A stretch of DNA of 28,323 bases from RGIG1927 sp045546275 (GCA_045546275.1 JAZQCM010000028.1:1-28323); one strand, 5' to 3'. Positions 8,115 to 17,224 are shown, counted from the stretch's first letter. Notes: generated from the sequence alone by a model not told the origin. Numbers and translations: made by a program.

Positions 8115-11100
8115 TTATTCCTTATCATCGCCGAAAAGGTCGAAGTCCTCGCCTTCAATTGCCATGAGCTCTTCGTCCGTAGGTTCAATGTCGAAGTCTG
8201 CATCGATTTCTTCATGTGCGTAGTCATCGGGTTCTGTGGGAGTTGTTGCTCCTAAAATGTCATTTAAGAGCTCATCCTCTTCCATGCTACGATAGCCGCT
8301 TGTGTTATCAAAGCCATCATCAACTGCGCGCATGTTTTCATCGCGGTATTCTTCATTGGGCATATCGTCGTCATCGTCGCCGATTGCCTTAAGGTCAATA
8401 ATGTTACCTTCTTCGTCAAGAACATCAACGTCAAGTGCAAGGGACTGAAGTTCCTTAACCAAAACCTTGAAGGATTCGGGAATACCGGGCTTGGGAACGT
8501 TTTCGCCCTTAACAATAGCCTCGTAAGTCTTTACACGACCTGTAACGTCATCGGACTTGATTGTAAGGATTTCCTGAAGTGTATATGCCGCACCGTAAGC
8601 TTCAAGTGCCCAAACTTCCATTTCACCGAATCTCTGGCCACCGAACTGAGCTTTACCACCCAGAGGCTGCTGTGTAACCAGTGAATAGGGACCTGTACTA
8701 CGTGCGTGAATCTTATCGTCTACCAAGTGGTGGAGCTTTAAGAAATACATGTAACCAACTGTTACAGGGTTATCAAAGGCTTCACCTGTACGTCCGTCGT
8801 AAAGAGTGGTCTTACCGTCTTTACGAAGACCTGCCTGTTCCAAAAGATCCTGGATATCGGTTTCGTTTGCACCATCGAATACGCTTGTTGCAACCTTGAA
8901 GCCAAGCTTCTTAGCTGCCATACCAAGGTGAACTTCCAGCACCTGACCGATATTCATACGTGAAGGAACGCCGAGGGGGTTAAGAACGATATCAAGGGGT
9001 GTACCGTCGGGAAGGAAGGGCATGTCTTCTGCGGGAAGAATTCTGGAAACGACACCCTTGTTACCGTGACGACCAGCCATCTTGTCACCAACAGAGATCT
9101 TTCTCTTCTGGATAATGTAGCAACGAACAACTTCGTTTACACCGGGAGGAAGCTCGTCGCCGTTTTCACGTGTAAACACCTTAACATCAACAATGATACC
9201 TGTTTCACCGTGAGGAACACGGAGAGATGTATCTCTTACTTCTCTTGCCTTTTCGCCGAAAATAGCTCTGAGAAGTCTTTCTTCGCTTGTAAGTTCAGTT
9301 TCACCCTTAGGTGTAACCTTACCTACCAATATATCGCCGGGGTGAACTTCCGCACCAATACGGATAATACCTCTTGCGTCAAGGTCACGGAGTGCATCTT
9401 CACCAACGTTGGGAATATCACGTGTGATTTCTTCGGGTCCGAGCTTAGTATCTCTTGATTCGGACTCGTATTCTTCCACGTGAATAGATGTGTACCAGTC
9501 ATCACGAACAAGGTGTTCGTTAAGAAGAACAGCATCTTCATAGTTGTAACCTTCCCATGTCATGAAGCCAATAAGAACGTTACGTCCAAGAGCAATTTCG
9601 CCGTTGTCTGTGGAAGGACCGTCAGCAATAATGTCGCCCTTTTCAACTCTCTCACCTGCATCTACAATGGGACGCTGGTTAATACAAGTGCTCTGGTTGG
9701 AGCGCTTGAACTTTAATAAATTATATTTATGTCTTTCGCCCAAGTCATCACGGATTACGATTTCATCAGCAGAAACCTTTTCAATAATACCGCTCTGCTT
9801 AGCAAGTACAACAACGCCGGAGTCCTTAGCTGCCTTGTATTCCATACCTGTACCGATAATGGGAGACTGAGGCTTAAGGAGCGGAACTGCCTGACGCTGC
9901 ATGTTTGAACCCATGAGCGCACGGTTCGCGTCATCGTTTTCAAGGAAGGGAATCATAGCTGTAGCAACGGACACAACCTGCTTGGGGCTAACGTCCATGT
10001 AGTCGATTTCCTTTGCTGCAATTTCAAGAATTTCTTCCTTATGACGAGCAGAAACCTTGTTCTTTACGAACTTGCCGTTTTCGTCAAGGGGTTCGTTAGC
10101 CTGAGCAACGATGTAGTTATCTTCCACATCAGCTGTCATGTATTCGATTTCATCGGTTACAATACCTTCGCCCTTGATAACCTTACGGTAAGGAGATTCG
10201 ATAAAGCCGTATTCATTAATTCTTGCAAAAGAAGAAAGAGATGAAATAAGACCGATGTTCGGACCTTCAGGAGATTCGATGGGACACATTCTGCCATAGT
10301 GAGTATAGTGTACGTCTCGAACCTGGAAGCCTGCTCTTTCACGGGAAAGACCACCGGGACCTAAGGCTGAAAGTCTTCTCTTGTGAGTCAATTCGCCCAA
10401 GGGGTTAGTCTGGTCCATGAACTGAGAAAGCTGAGAGGAACCGAAGAATTCCTTAATAGCTGCAACAATGGGACGGATGTTTACAAGAGACTGAGGAGTT
10501 ACAATGTCCAATTCCTGAGTGCTCATTCTTTCCTTAACACCACGGTCCATTCTTGCTAAACCAATTCTGAACTGGTTTTGTAAAAGCTCACCAACAGAGC
10601 GGAGACGACGGTTGCCCAAGTGGTCAATATCGTCAGCCTGACCGATACCGTCAGCAAGATTTGATGCATAGTTAATGGAAGAAAGGATATCGTCAACTGT
10701 GATGTGCTTGGGAACAAGCTCATCAATTCTTCTTGTCATTGCCTTCTTAATATCCTCTTCACTGTCAAATTCCTGAAGAATTTCATCAAGAACGCTCTTA
10801 ACTACCTTTTCCTTTGTAATGTCAGAAGCATCGAAGGGAAGGTGGAACTTAAGGTCAACTGTGTTGTTACCGAAAACTACAACATCTCTGTCTTCAATCT
10901 TCAATACAACGCGGTTAATACCTGCGTTCTGGATATCATTAGCCTGGCTCACAGAAATCTTTTCGCCTTCCTTAACGAAAAGTTCACCGCTTTCAGGGTC
11001 AACAATATCAGCTGCTGCAACATGATTTGCAATTCTTCTTGCCAAAGCAAGCTTCATGTTGTACTTATATCTGCCAACCTTTGCAAGGTCATATCTTCTT

Positions 11101-11879
11101 GCATCGAAGAAAAGGTTAGTGATAAGTGTTGTAGCACTTTCAACTGTGGGAGGCTCACCGGGACGGAGCTTGCGGTAAATTTCAAGAAGACCTTCTTCCT
11201 TATTCTTTGTGGGATACTTGTCAAGAGTTGTACGAAGACGGATGTCGTCGCCGAAAAGCTCAAAAATCTCAGCATCGGACTCAAGACCAAGTGCCTTGAT
11301 AAGAACAGTTACAGGTAACTTTCTTGTTCTGTCAATTCTTACATGGAAAATATCGTTAGAATCTGTTTCGTACTCAAGCCATGCACCACGGTTGGGGATA
11401 ACAGTAGAATTGATAAGCTTCTTACCGCTCTTATCAAACTTCTGTTCATAGTATATACCGGGAGAACGTACAAGCTGAGTAACGATAACTCTTTCGGCAC
11501 CATTGATAATGAATGTGCCCTGTTCTGTCATAAGGGGGAAATCACCCATAAAGATTTCCTGTTCCTTAATTTCGCCTGTTTCATTGTTAATAAGTCTTGC
11601 GTTTACTCTTAAAGGAGCTGCGTAGTTAGTATCTCTTTCCTTACATTCCTCAATTGTGTACTTTGTGTTTTCGTCAAGACGGTAATCACCGAATTCCAAT
11701 CTGAGGTTGCCGGAATAGTCAGTAATGGGAGATACATCACGGAAAACCTCCTTGAGGCCCTCCTTTACGAACCAATCGTAAGAGTTTCTCTGCAAGTCGA
11801 TAAGATTGGGCATTTCCAATACTTCCTGAATCTTGGAAAAGCTCATTCTTTCGTTTTTCCCTAATTTTATAGGATGCAA
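8115..11879 (-). CDS. rpoB: RNA polymerase subunit beta (probable TTG start)
   Basis: This is the beta subunit of RNA polymerase, which forms the active-site cleft with beta-prime. The best start is TTG at 11879, giving MHPIKLGKNERMSFSKI, aligned with the family start (clostridial proteins usually begin MVHPV) and 5 nt after AGAGGTGA. A GTG at 11888 lies inside that ribosome binding site. Length is 1254 residues. The rifampicin region (about residues 475-510) reads SQLSQFMDQTNPLGELTHKR, followed by RLSALGPGG. The key Q, D, H and S residues are wild type, so rifampicin sensitivity is predicted. The last 90 or so residues are a very acidic tail, common in clostridial RpoB. rpoC follows after 63 nt. 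Confidence 0.97.
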   Translation of the reverse strand: MHPIKLGKNERMSFSKIQEVLEMPNLIDLQRNSYDWFVKEGLKEVFRDVSPITDYSGNLRLEFGDYRLDENTKYTIEECKERDTNYAAPLRVNARLINNETGEIKEQEIFMGDFPLMTEQGTFIINGAERVIVTQLVRSPGIYYEQKFDKSGKKLINSTVIPNRGAWLEYETDSNDIFHVRIDRTRKLPVTVLIKALGLESDAEIFELFGDDIRLRTTLDKYPTKNKEEGLLEIYRKLRPGEPPTVESATTLITNLFFDARRYDLAKVGRYKYNMKLALARRIANHVAAADIVDPESGELFVKEGEKISVSQANDIQNAGINRVVLKIEDRDVVVFGNNTVDLKFHLPFDASDITKEKVVKSVLDEILQEFDSEEDIKKAMTRRIDELVPKHITVDDILSSINYASNLADGIGQADDIDHLGNRRLRSVGELLQNQFRIGLARMDRGVKERMSTQELDIVTPQSLVNIRPIVAAIKEFFGSSQLSQFMDQTNPLGELTHKRRLSALGPGGLSRERAGFQVRDVHYTHYGRMCPIESPEGPNIGLISSLSSFARINEYGFIESPYRKVIKGEGIVTDEIEYMTADVEDNYIVAQANEPLDENGKFVKNKVSARHKEEILEIAAKEIDYMDVSPKQVVSVATAMIPFLENDDANRALMGSNMQRQAVPLLKPQSPIIGTGMEYKAAKDSGVVVLAKQSGIIEKVSADEIVIRDDLGERHKYNLLKFKRSNQSTCINQRPIVDAGERVEKGDIIADGPSTDNGEIALGRNVLIGFMTWEGYNYEDAVLLNEHLVRDDWYTSIHVEEYESESRDTKLGPEEITRDIPNVGEDALRDLDARGIIRIGAEVHPGDILVGKVTPKGETELTSEERLLRAIFGEKAREVRDTSLRVPHGETGIIVDVKVFTRENGDELPPGVNEVVRCYIIQKRKISVGDKMAGRHGNKGVVSRILPAEDMPFLPDGTPLDIVLNPLGVPSRMNIGQVLEVHLGMAAKKLGFKVATSVFDGANETDIQDLLEQAGLRKDGKTTLYDGRTGEAFDNPVTVGYMYFLKLHHLVDDKIHARSTGPYSLVTQQPLGGKAQFGGQRFGEMEVWALEAYGAAYTLQEILTIKSDDVTGRVKTYEAIVKGENVPKPGIPESFKVLVKELQSLALDVDVLDEEGNIIDLKAIGDDDDDMPNEEYRDENMRAVDDGFDNTSGYRSMEEDELLNDILGATTPTEPDDYAHEEIDADFDIEPTDEELMAIEGEDFDLFGDDKE

Positions 11880-12076
11880 ACCAATCACCTCTTAAAATAA
11901 ATTTTTTAAAAGATTTACACTTGGTATAGGGCATAGCCCCTAAAAGCACTAAACGATGCTTCATCCATCCGAAAGAGGTATAGAATGTACCCTTTTCGGT
12001 GTGTAAAAAGCTCTTATTCGCCTGAATTTATGCCACCAAAAGGTAAAAAAAGCAACACTTTCCATCCTATGGTGCA
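11880..12076 (-). promoter_or_regulatory. Structured leader of rpoB
   Basis: The expected transcript carries about 195 nt before the rpoB start. It contains a 12-bp hairpin with one mismatch and one wobble (arms 11969-11980 and 11988-11999) and a small GGGC/GCCC hairpin at 11929-11939. The heptamer CUAUACC occurs twice, once in the large hairpin and once next to the small one, so alternative pairing is possible. No U-tract terminator is obvious. Its role is unknown; attenuation or feedback control is an inference. Confidence 0.55.
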
Positions 12077-12083
12077 GTATAGT

Positions 12084-12112
12084 ATTTTAACACAAGTTTT
12101 TTTTCGTGTCAA
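12084..12112 (-). promoter_or_regulatory. rpoB promoter
   Basis: The minus strand has perfect TTGACA (12107-12112), a 17-nt spacer and TAAAAT (12084-12089). It is a strong sigma-A promoter about 205 nt upstream of the rpoB start, divergent from the nadK promoter. Confidence 0.88.
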
Positions 12113-12231
12113 GGGTTTTTCCAATATATTCTTTTTTAATTCTATAATATAAATTATTATTCATGCATAATTGAATAACAGGCTGATTTTTATATGTTTT
12201 TTTCAATCTGTGTATTTTTATTAAATAATTA

Positions 12232-12260
12232 TTGCATTTTTCTTCGGTTCATTGTATAAT
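12232..12260 (+). promoter_or_regulatory. nadK-argR-recN promoter
   Basis: TTGCAT (12232-12237), 17-nt spacer, perfect TATAAT (12255-12260), 31 nt upstream of the nadK start. The stretch between this and the divergent rpoB promoter (12113-12231) is AT-rich, and nothing else is recognised in it. Confidence 0.82.
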
Positions 12261-12291
12261 TATTCACAGAGTAGTTTCAGGAGGCTTGAAA

Positions 12292-13134
12292 ATGAAAATT
12301 GCTGTACTTTCCAATATTATAAAATCAAATCCTACCGAGGCAGCAAAAGCATTTTTGGATGCTGTAGGAAGCTGCTGTGAGCTTTTCATTGCAAAGGAGC
12401 TTAAGGACATTATTCCTGCCAAAGTGTACTATGATGACGAGGAGCTTTTTAAAATGGTTGACGTTGCGGTGGTTTTAGGCGGCGACGGAACCACCCTTAC
12501 CGCTGCAAGACGTGCCGCTCCTTACCATATTCCTGTTTTAAGCATTAACACGGGTCACTTGGGGTTTTTGTCCACGGTAACCGCAAAGGATGCAAAAAAA
12601 GCAGCAACAGCACTTTTGAAAAATGAGCTTGTGCCTTCAGTGCGCACCATGCTTTCGGTTAAAGTTTTGCGAAATAACAGTACTGTGTTTTCAGCAACAG
12701 CCTTGAACGATGTTATAATTCGCCGTATGGGCGGAAAGCTGGTTAACCTGGCAGTGAGATACAACTCCCTCCCTGCCGCAGATTACCGCTCTGATGGAGT
12801 TATTATATCAACCCCAACAGGAAGCACCGCATATTCACTCTCCTGCGGTGGCCCTGTGGTTTTGCCCGATTTGGATGCAATTATTCTCTCACCCATATGT
12901 CCCCACCTTTTAGGGCACAGACCAATGGTGCTCCCCTGTGACGGTGTGATTGAAATTTCCGTTGCCCCCGAGCATCCCGAAGCAATGCTTTCCGCTGACG
13001 GGCAAAACGATTTTGAGCTTTTACCCCACGATATTATAACCATCGAAAAATCACCTCACAAGGCAACACTTCTTACATTAAAAGAACAAAACTTCTTTCA
13101 CTTAGTTAAAGAAAAGCTGACATTGAACAGCTGA
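12292..13134 (+). CDS. nadK: NAD kinase
   Basis: It phosphorylates NAD to NADP, the only route to NADP in most bacteria. The protein has 280 residues when started at the ATG at 12292, which follows CAGGAGG with 7-nt spacing; a longer in-frame ATG at 12232 coincides with the promoter and is rejected. Motifs are GGDGT (63-67, catalytic Asp), NTGHLGFL (86-93), ALND (137-140) and the C-terminal glycine-rich segment DGVIISTPTGSTAYSLSCGG (168-187), which is diagnostic of the family. It is the first gene of the operon with argR (16 nt gap) and recN, an arrangement common in Firmicutes. Confidence 0.95.
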   Translation: MKIAVLSNIIKSNPTEAAKAFLDAVGSCCELFIAKELKDIIPAKVYYDDEELFKMVDVAVVLGGDGTTLTAARRAAPYHIPVLSINTGHLGFLSTVTAKDAKKAATALLKNELVPSVRTMLSVKVLRNNSTVFSATALNDVIIRRMGGKLVNLAVRYNSLPAADYRSDGVIISTPTGSTAYSLSCGGPVVLPDLDAIILSPICPHLLGHRPMVLPCDGVIEISVAPEHPEAMLSADGQNDFELLPHDIITIEKSPHKATLLTLKEQNFFHLVKEKLTLNS

Positions 13135-13150
13135 CAGAAAGGATAAAGAA

Positions 13151-13603
13151 ATGAGAATACAAAGACAAAACGCTATCCTCCGACTTATAAACGAAAAGAA
13201 TATTGAAACTCAGTTTTCTCTTACGGAAGAATTAAAGAGCTTGGGCTTTGAGGTTACACAGGCAACTGTTTCAAGAGACATTAAGGAGCTTCGCCTTGTG
13301 AAAAAGCAGACAGGTGACGGCAAGAGCGTGTACACAAAAAGCTCCGACCCATCCTTTTCCGATCTGGATTCAAGATTTATCATTATTTTTTCAAAGTGCG
13401 TAACAAGCATTGAATATGCCGTTAACAATATTGTTATTAAAACTCTCCCCGGTATGGCACAGGCAGCAGGTGCAGCCATTGACTCCATGGAGCTTCCCGA
13501 GGTTGTAGGTTCAATTGCAGGTGACGACACAGTTATGATGGTTGTCAGAAGCGAAGAAAGCGCAAGAAGATTGGTGTACAAATTAAGAGCACTGACAGAA
13601 TAA
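13151..13603 (+). CDS. argR: Arginine repressor ArgR/AhrC
   Basis: This is a hexameric transcription regulator of arginine biosynthesis and catabolism, with arginine as co-effector. The 150-residue length is typical. The N-terminal winged helix has the recognition segment TQATVSRDIKEL (36-47). The C-terminal oligomerisation and arginine-binding domain shows AAIDS (D111) and GSIAGDDT (120-127), the family signature. The ATG follows AAAGGATAAAGAA. It lies between nadK and recN; this linkage is conserved in clostridia and does not imply that the neighbours are arginine-regulated. Confidence 0.95.
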   Translation: MRIQRQNAILRLINEKNIETQFSLTEELKSLGFEVTQATVSRDIKELRLVKKQTGDGKSVYTKSSDPSFSDLDSRFIIIFSKCVTSIEYAVNNIVIKTLPGMAQAAGAAIDSMELPEVVGSIAGDDTVMMVVRSEESARRLVYKLRALTE

Positions 13604-13626
13604 AAATTTTAAACGGAGTTTTTGTT

Positions 13627-15264
13627 ATGCTTATAAATTTATCAATACAAAACGTAGCCGTGATTGAACAGGCAGAGGTTGAATTTGACAAAGGGTTCAA
13701 CATATTAACCGGCGAAACAGGTGCGGGTAAATCAATTTTGATTGACGCATTGTCCATGGTTTTAGGCATGCGTACCTCACGTGAGCTTATCCGTAACGCC
13801 TCCCAGTCCGCTACAGTTTCGGCAACCTTTTCAGATTGTCCGAATTTCGAAGAATTTGATATTACTCCCGAGGACGACGGCAGCCTGTTTTTGTACAGAA
13901 AGCTCTCTCACGACGGAAAGAATATATGTAAAATAAATTCGCAGACAGTTCCCCTGTCGGTTTTAAAAGCAGTTGGTGAAAGGCTTGTTAATATTCACGG
14001 ACAGAATGACAACATTTCACTTTTAAAGCCAGCTTATCACTTGTCGGTTCTTGATGCTTTTGCAAAAAATCAAAGCTTGTCAGAAGAATATAAATCCGCA
14101 TACGACAATTATGTTTGCGCACTGGAAAAGCTTAACCACATGAAAACAAGCGAAAGTGAAAGAGAAATGCAAAAGGACATGCTCCAGTTCCGCATTAATG
14201 AAATTCGTGCAGTTGAGCCTGTGATTGGTGAGGACGACACACTTTCAAATCGTCGTGATACCCTTAAAAATTTTTCTTTGATTGCTTCGGCATTAGACAG
14301 CGCAGCAAACGCCCTTTCATCACAAGGTGGTGGCAAGGACTTGTTGTACTCGGCAATGCACAATTTAGAAACAGCTTCAAACATGGACAAGAGCTTACAG
14401 GCTATCAGCGAAAGAATGACCGATTTGTATTACAACGCTGAAGACATTGCCTCGGAAATCAGTTCGATTTCTTCAAAAATGATTTTTTCGCCCATGGAGC
14501 TTGACGAAATTGAAGACCGTCTTGATAAAATCACCCGTTTGAAGAAAAAATACGGGCCCGAAATTTCCGACTGTCTGGAAAAGCTTGCTCTTTGGGAAAA
14601 AGAGCTTGAGGAAATTGTTTTTTACGACGATAACCTTTTGAAGCTTGAAAAGGATGTGCAGGTTTTTGAAGAAAAAATGTACGAAGCAGGAAAAAAGCTT
14701 CATGCTTCAAGAGAAAAAGCAGGCAACGAATTAAAGACAGCAATTGAAAATGAGCTTGCGTTTTTGGACATGCCCAAGGTGCACTTTGACATACTTTACA
14801 AAGAGCATGAGCCCACCCCATCGGGGCTTTACAGTGTTGAATTTCTTATTTCAACAAACCCGTCGGAAGCTTTGAAGCCACTTGCCCGCATTGCATCGGG
14901 TGGTGAAATGAGCAGAATTATGCTTGCTTTAAAGTCAGCGCTTTCCGACTGTGAGGATATTGGGGTGCTTCTTTTCGATGAAATTGACACAGGCGTTTCG
15001 GGAAGAGCCGCATCACGAATTGCTGAAAAATTGAAAAGTTTAGCTGAAAACAAACAAGTTATATGTGTGAGCCATCTTCCCCAAATGGCTGCAAAGGCAC
15101 ACAATCACATTACCGTAACCAAAGACACCACCTCTGATGCATTCCGTGCAGTTGTTACAACACTTGATTTTGACGGAAGAGTGGAAGAGCTGTCAAGGCT
15201 CATAAGCGGAGATTTAATAACAGCTACCGCAAGAGAAGCAGCAAAGGAAATGCTTGAACAATAA
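13627..15264 (+). CDS. recN: DNA repair protein RecN
   Basis: RecN is an SMC-like ATPase that acts early at double-strand breaks, holding DNA ends for RecA-dependent repair. The 545 residues are slightly shorter than the usual 555-575. Walker A is GETGAGKS (29-36). A central coiled-coil region rich in Glu, Lys and Leu covers about residues 150-370. The ABC signature ASGGEMSR is near 422, Walker B LLFDEIDTG near 450, and the H-loop SHLPQMA follows. The start is 23 nt after argR. It is the last gene of the operon, followed by a hairpin terminator. No LexA box is visible directly upstream. Confidence 0.96.
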   Translation: MLINLSIQNVAVIEQAEVEFDKGFNILTGETGAGKSILIDALSMVLGMRTSRELIRNASQSATVSATFSDCPNFEEFDITPEDDGSLFLYRKLSHDGKNICKINSQTVPLSVLKAVGERLVNIHGQNDNISLLKPAYHLSVLDAFAKNQSLSEEYKSAYDNYVCALEKLNHMKTSESEREMQKDMLQFRINEIRAVEPVIGEDDTLSNRRDTLKNFSLIASALDSAANALSSQGGGKDLLYSAMHNLETASNMDKSLQAISERMTDLYYNAEDIASEISSISSKMIFSPMELDEIEDRLDKITRLKKKYGPEISDCLEKLALWEKELEEIVFYDDNLLKLEKDVQVFEEKMYEAGKKLHASREKAGNELKTAIENELAFLDMPKVHFDILYKEHEPTPSGLYSVEFLISTNPSEALKPLARIASGGEMSRIMLALKSALSDCEDIGVLLFDEIDTGVSGRAASRIAEKLKSLAENKQVICVSHLPQMAAKAHNHITVTKDTTSDAFRAVVTTLDFDGRVEELSRLISGDLITATAREAAKEMLEQ

Positions 15265-15277
15265 AATAGCAAATACA

Positions 15278-15315
15278 AAAATACAGTGCATAGCTTAAGC
15301 CATGCACTGTATTTT
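15278..15315. terminator. Bidirectional terminator after recN
   Basis: A 14-bp perfect stem AAAATACAGTGCAT / ATGCACTGTATTTT (15278-15291, 15302-15315) has a 10-nt loop that can itself pair. T-rich sequence follows on both strands. It can end recN on the plus strand and back up termination of the secreted-protein gene on the minus strand. Confidence 0.85.
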
Positions 15316-15335
15316 ATTTTGTGAAAAATCCCATA

Positions 15336-15377
15336 AACTAACAACCCGTTACTCAAACGAGTAACGGGTTGTTAGTT
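15336..15377. terminator. 19-bp perfect hairpin downstream of the secreted-protein gene
   Basis: The arms 15336-15354 and 15359-15377 are exact reverse complements around a 4-nt AAAC loop. On the minus strand it falls about 57 nt after the stop of the secreted-protein gene; only a weak T-rich segment follows. It probably acts as a terminator or as a 3' stabilising hairpin for an abundant mRNA. A smaller CCGAC/GTCGG hairpin (15392-15406) lies between it and the gene. Confidence 0.65.
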
Positions 15378-15434
15378 GCTTTATACCGGTCCCGACCTAT
15401 TGTCGGAAGTATTATTGAACTATTTTAAATTTAA

Positions 15435-17144
15435 TTATGCTTCGGGAACGTATGTTTCGAGGTCTGTAGCTTCGTAACGGATACCGTCTCTTGTTACATC
15501 CCAATCGTTAACGTGCCATGTTTCAACCCAAGCATAGTTGAAGCCAACCTTTACAAAGTCATAAGCCTTGTACATTTCGTAACGAACGCCTTCATAGCTG
15601 AATACGTATACGTCAACTGCAGACTTCATACCATCAGTTGTTGTGATGTATCTTGTTTCATGGTTAACTGTCTGACCTGTGTAGGAACGAGCACATTCAA
15701 CCCATGTATCGTTAACATAAGCTTCTGTTCTAACGATGAGTTCATCGTTTTCGATAGAATCAACAACTGTTCTGTGTGTTACGTTAGCCTTTGCACCTGT
15801 GTATCTGAAGATGCAGGGCTTGAAGATTTCTTCGTAGTAAACACCATCATTAGCATATACCTTAGCTGTCTTGATTAAGGAACCATCCATAACTACGCCA
15901 TCAACTGTGAGGTATTCAAGAAGAGCGTGAGGTTCTGTAGCTTCGAAACCACCAGCTGTCCATGTGATGTCACAGTAAACGTAATCTTCAGATACGCTGT
16001 TTACAAGGTTAGAAACTCTTGCGTTTTCTGTAGAAATAAGGTTCTTAATACCGAAATGAGCAGGAGCATAGTCATACTTGTTAGGAGCAACCCAAGACTT
16101 GTATTCTGTAGCGTTGATCTTTAAACCGCCAGCTGTCTGCTTACCGTCAGCATCGAAAGAAGGACCAACAAGTACATGTTCGAAAGTTCTGGGGATCTTG
16201 ATTTCTGCATCATAAGCTACTTCATAACGGTAGGGGTTGTAAGCAGCAGGCCAGATGGACTTCTTGTATGTGCAAGCGTCGCATGTGCAATCAGCAGCGT
16301 GTTCGCATGTGCAAAGAGTCTTCAACCAATCAAGGTTGTCGAGGTCATCGCCATACCACTTCTGCCATGCACCCTGGATGTAGCCTTCAACGTAACGTCT
16401 GCCGTCAGCGTCAACGCCTCTAACGATGCAATCGCAGTAATCCTTCTTGTCAACTGTAACAGACTTTGCCATGAGGTATTCAGCATCGATACCCTGGATA
16501 GCAGAGAATACAGAAGGTTCATAGTAACCACCTTCAATGATGTGGTTGGGAAGGAAGTCTACCTTGTTGTCACCAACTACATGGTAGTTAGCGAAACCAT
16601 AGTAAGCTCTTTCGTTAACTACTGCAGCGTTCTTGCCGGAGTAAACAACGGGGTAGTTCTTGTCATCATCAAAGAACCACTGAACTGTACCATCTTTGAA
16701 AAGCTTTGCCTGTGTTTCAGCGTAAATTCTGTAGGGAGCAGCAACTTCCCACATGAAATCTACTGTTCTGTATTCAACACCTGCATCTTCACCGGCTAAA
16801 CCAGTAGGAAGAACCTTACCTGTGTATACGCCATCAGCGTAAACCTTTGCATACTGAGCATTGGGATATACATCAGATACCCATGTGCTGCCAACTGTGA
16901 TGTTTGCCCAGCCGTCTAAGCCTTCCTTAACAGCTGCATCGCCTTCAACCATTCTACCTGTGGGGTAGCCGTTTACATCGTATTCCTGATAAACAACAGG
17001 AACTGTTAATACACCGCTTGTAGCTGTGAAGTCGGATGTGTTGTAGTCAACCTTCTTCCATGTAGCTGCGGATGCGCTTACTGTTGCGAAGCAAAGTGTA
17101 GCTGCTAATGCAACTGTAAGACCTTTTTTGAGATTTGCTAACAT
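15435..17144 (-). CDS. Secreted protein of unknown function, Cys cluster
   Basis: No family is recognised. With the ATG at 17144 the protein has 569 residues. The upstream ATG at 17153 lies only 1 nt after AAAGGA, so the second ATG is preferred. A signal peptide is clear: K6-K7, a hydrophobic core, and cleavage near ASA|AT at residue 26. The mature part is rich in Tyr, Trp, Val and Asp and looks beta-rich. A cluster at 278-291 has the pattern C-x-C-x5-C-x-C-x2-C, with a CDC at 237-239, which could bind metal or form disulphides. No membrane anchor, SLH domain or sortase motif is seen, and no catalytic motif. Codon use resembles tuf and rpoB (AAG Lys; C-ending Asn, Asp and Tyr), so it is predicted to be very highly expressed. 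It has its own strong promoter and 3' hairpins. Confidence 0.85.
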   Translation of the reverse strand: MLANLKKGLTVALAATLCFATVSASAATWKKVDYNTSDFTATSGVLTVPVVYQEYDVNGYPTGRMVEGDAAVKEGLDGWANITVGSTWVSDVYPNAQYAKVYADGVYTGKVLPTGLAGEDAGVEYRTVDFMWEVAAPYRIYAETQAKLFKDGTVQWFFDDDKNYPVVYSGKNAAVVNERAYYGFANYHVVGDNKVDFLPNHIIEGGYYEPSVFSAIQGIDAEYLMAKSVTVDKKDYCDCIVRGVDADGRRYVEGYIQGAWQKWYGDDLDNLDWLKTLCTCEHAADCTCDACTYKKSIWPAAYNPYRYEVAYDAEIKIPRTFEHVLVGPSFDADGKQTAGGLKINATEYKSWVAPNKYDYAPAHFGIKNLISTENARVSNLVNSVSEDYVYCDITWTAGGFEATEPHALLEYLTVDGVVMDGSLIKTAKVYANDGVYYEEIFKPCIFRYTGAKANVTHRTVVDSIENDELIVRTEAYVNDTWVECARSYTGQTVNHETRYITTTDGMKSAVDVYVFSYEGVRYEMYKAYDFVKVGFNYAWVETWHVNDWDVTRDGIRYEATDLETYVPEA

Positions 17145-17195
17145 TAGAATCATTTCCTTTCATTAATTTTTTATACCGGTTGTTCGCACAAAATC

Positions 17196-17224
17196 ATTAT
17201 AAGTGGTTTATTAATTTTTTTCAA
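17196..17224 (-). promoter_or_regulatory. Promoter of the secreted-protein gene
   Basis: The minus strand has TTGAAA (17219-17224), a 17-nt spacer and perfect TATAAT (17196-17201), about 50 nt upstream of the ATG. The leader contains an 11-bp sequence (17170-17180) repeated downstream of the gene. Confidence 0.82.

Noticed and set aside
10370..10470. Possible rifampicin-resistance change (N to T and S to G relative to E. coli) in the RpoB cluster
   Set aside because: T is the normal residue in Firmicutes such as B. subtilis, and G replaces Ala there. The principal resistance residues are wild type.
11737..11964. A 75-codon minus-strand frame (MKHRLVLLGAMPYTK...) in the rpoB leader
   Set aside because: It overlaps the start of rpoB out of frame. 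GGATG upstream of its ATG is a weak ribosome binding site. It more likely reflects the structured leader, although a leader peptide cannot be fully excluded.
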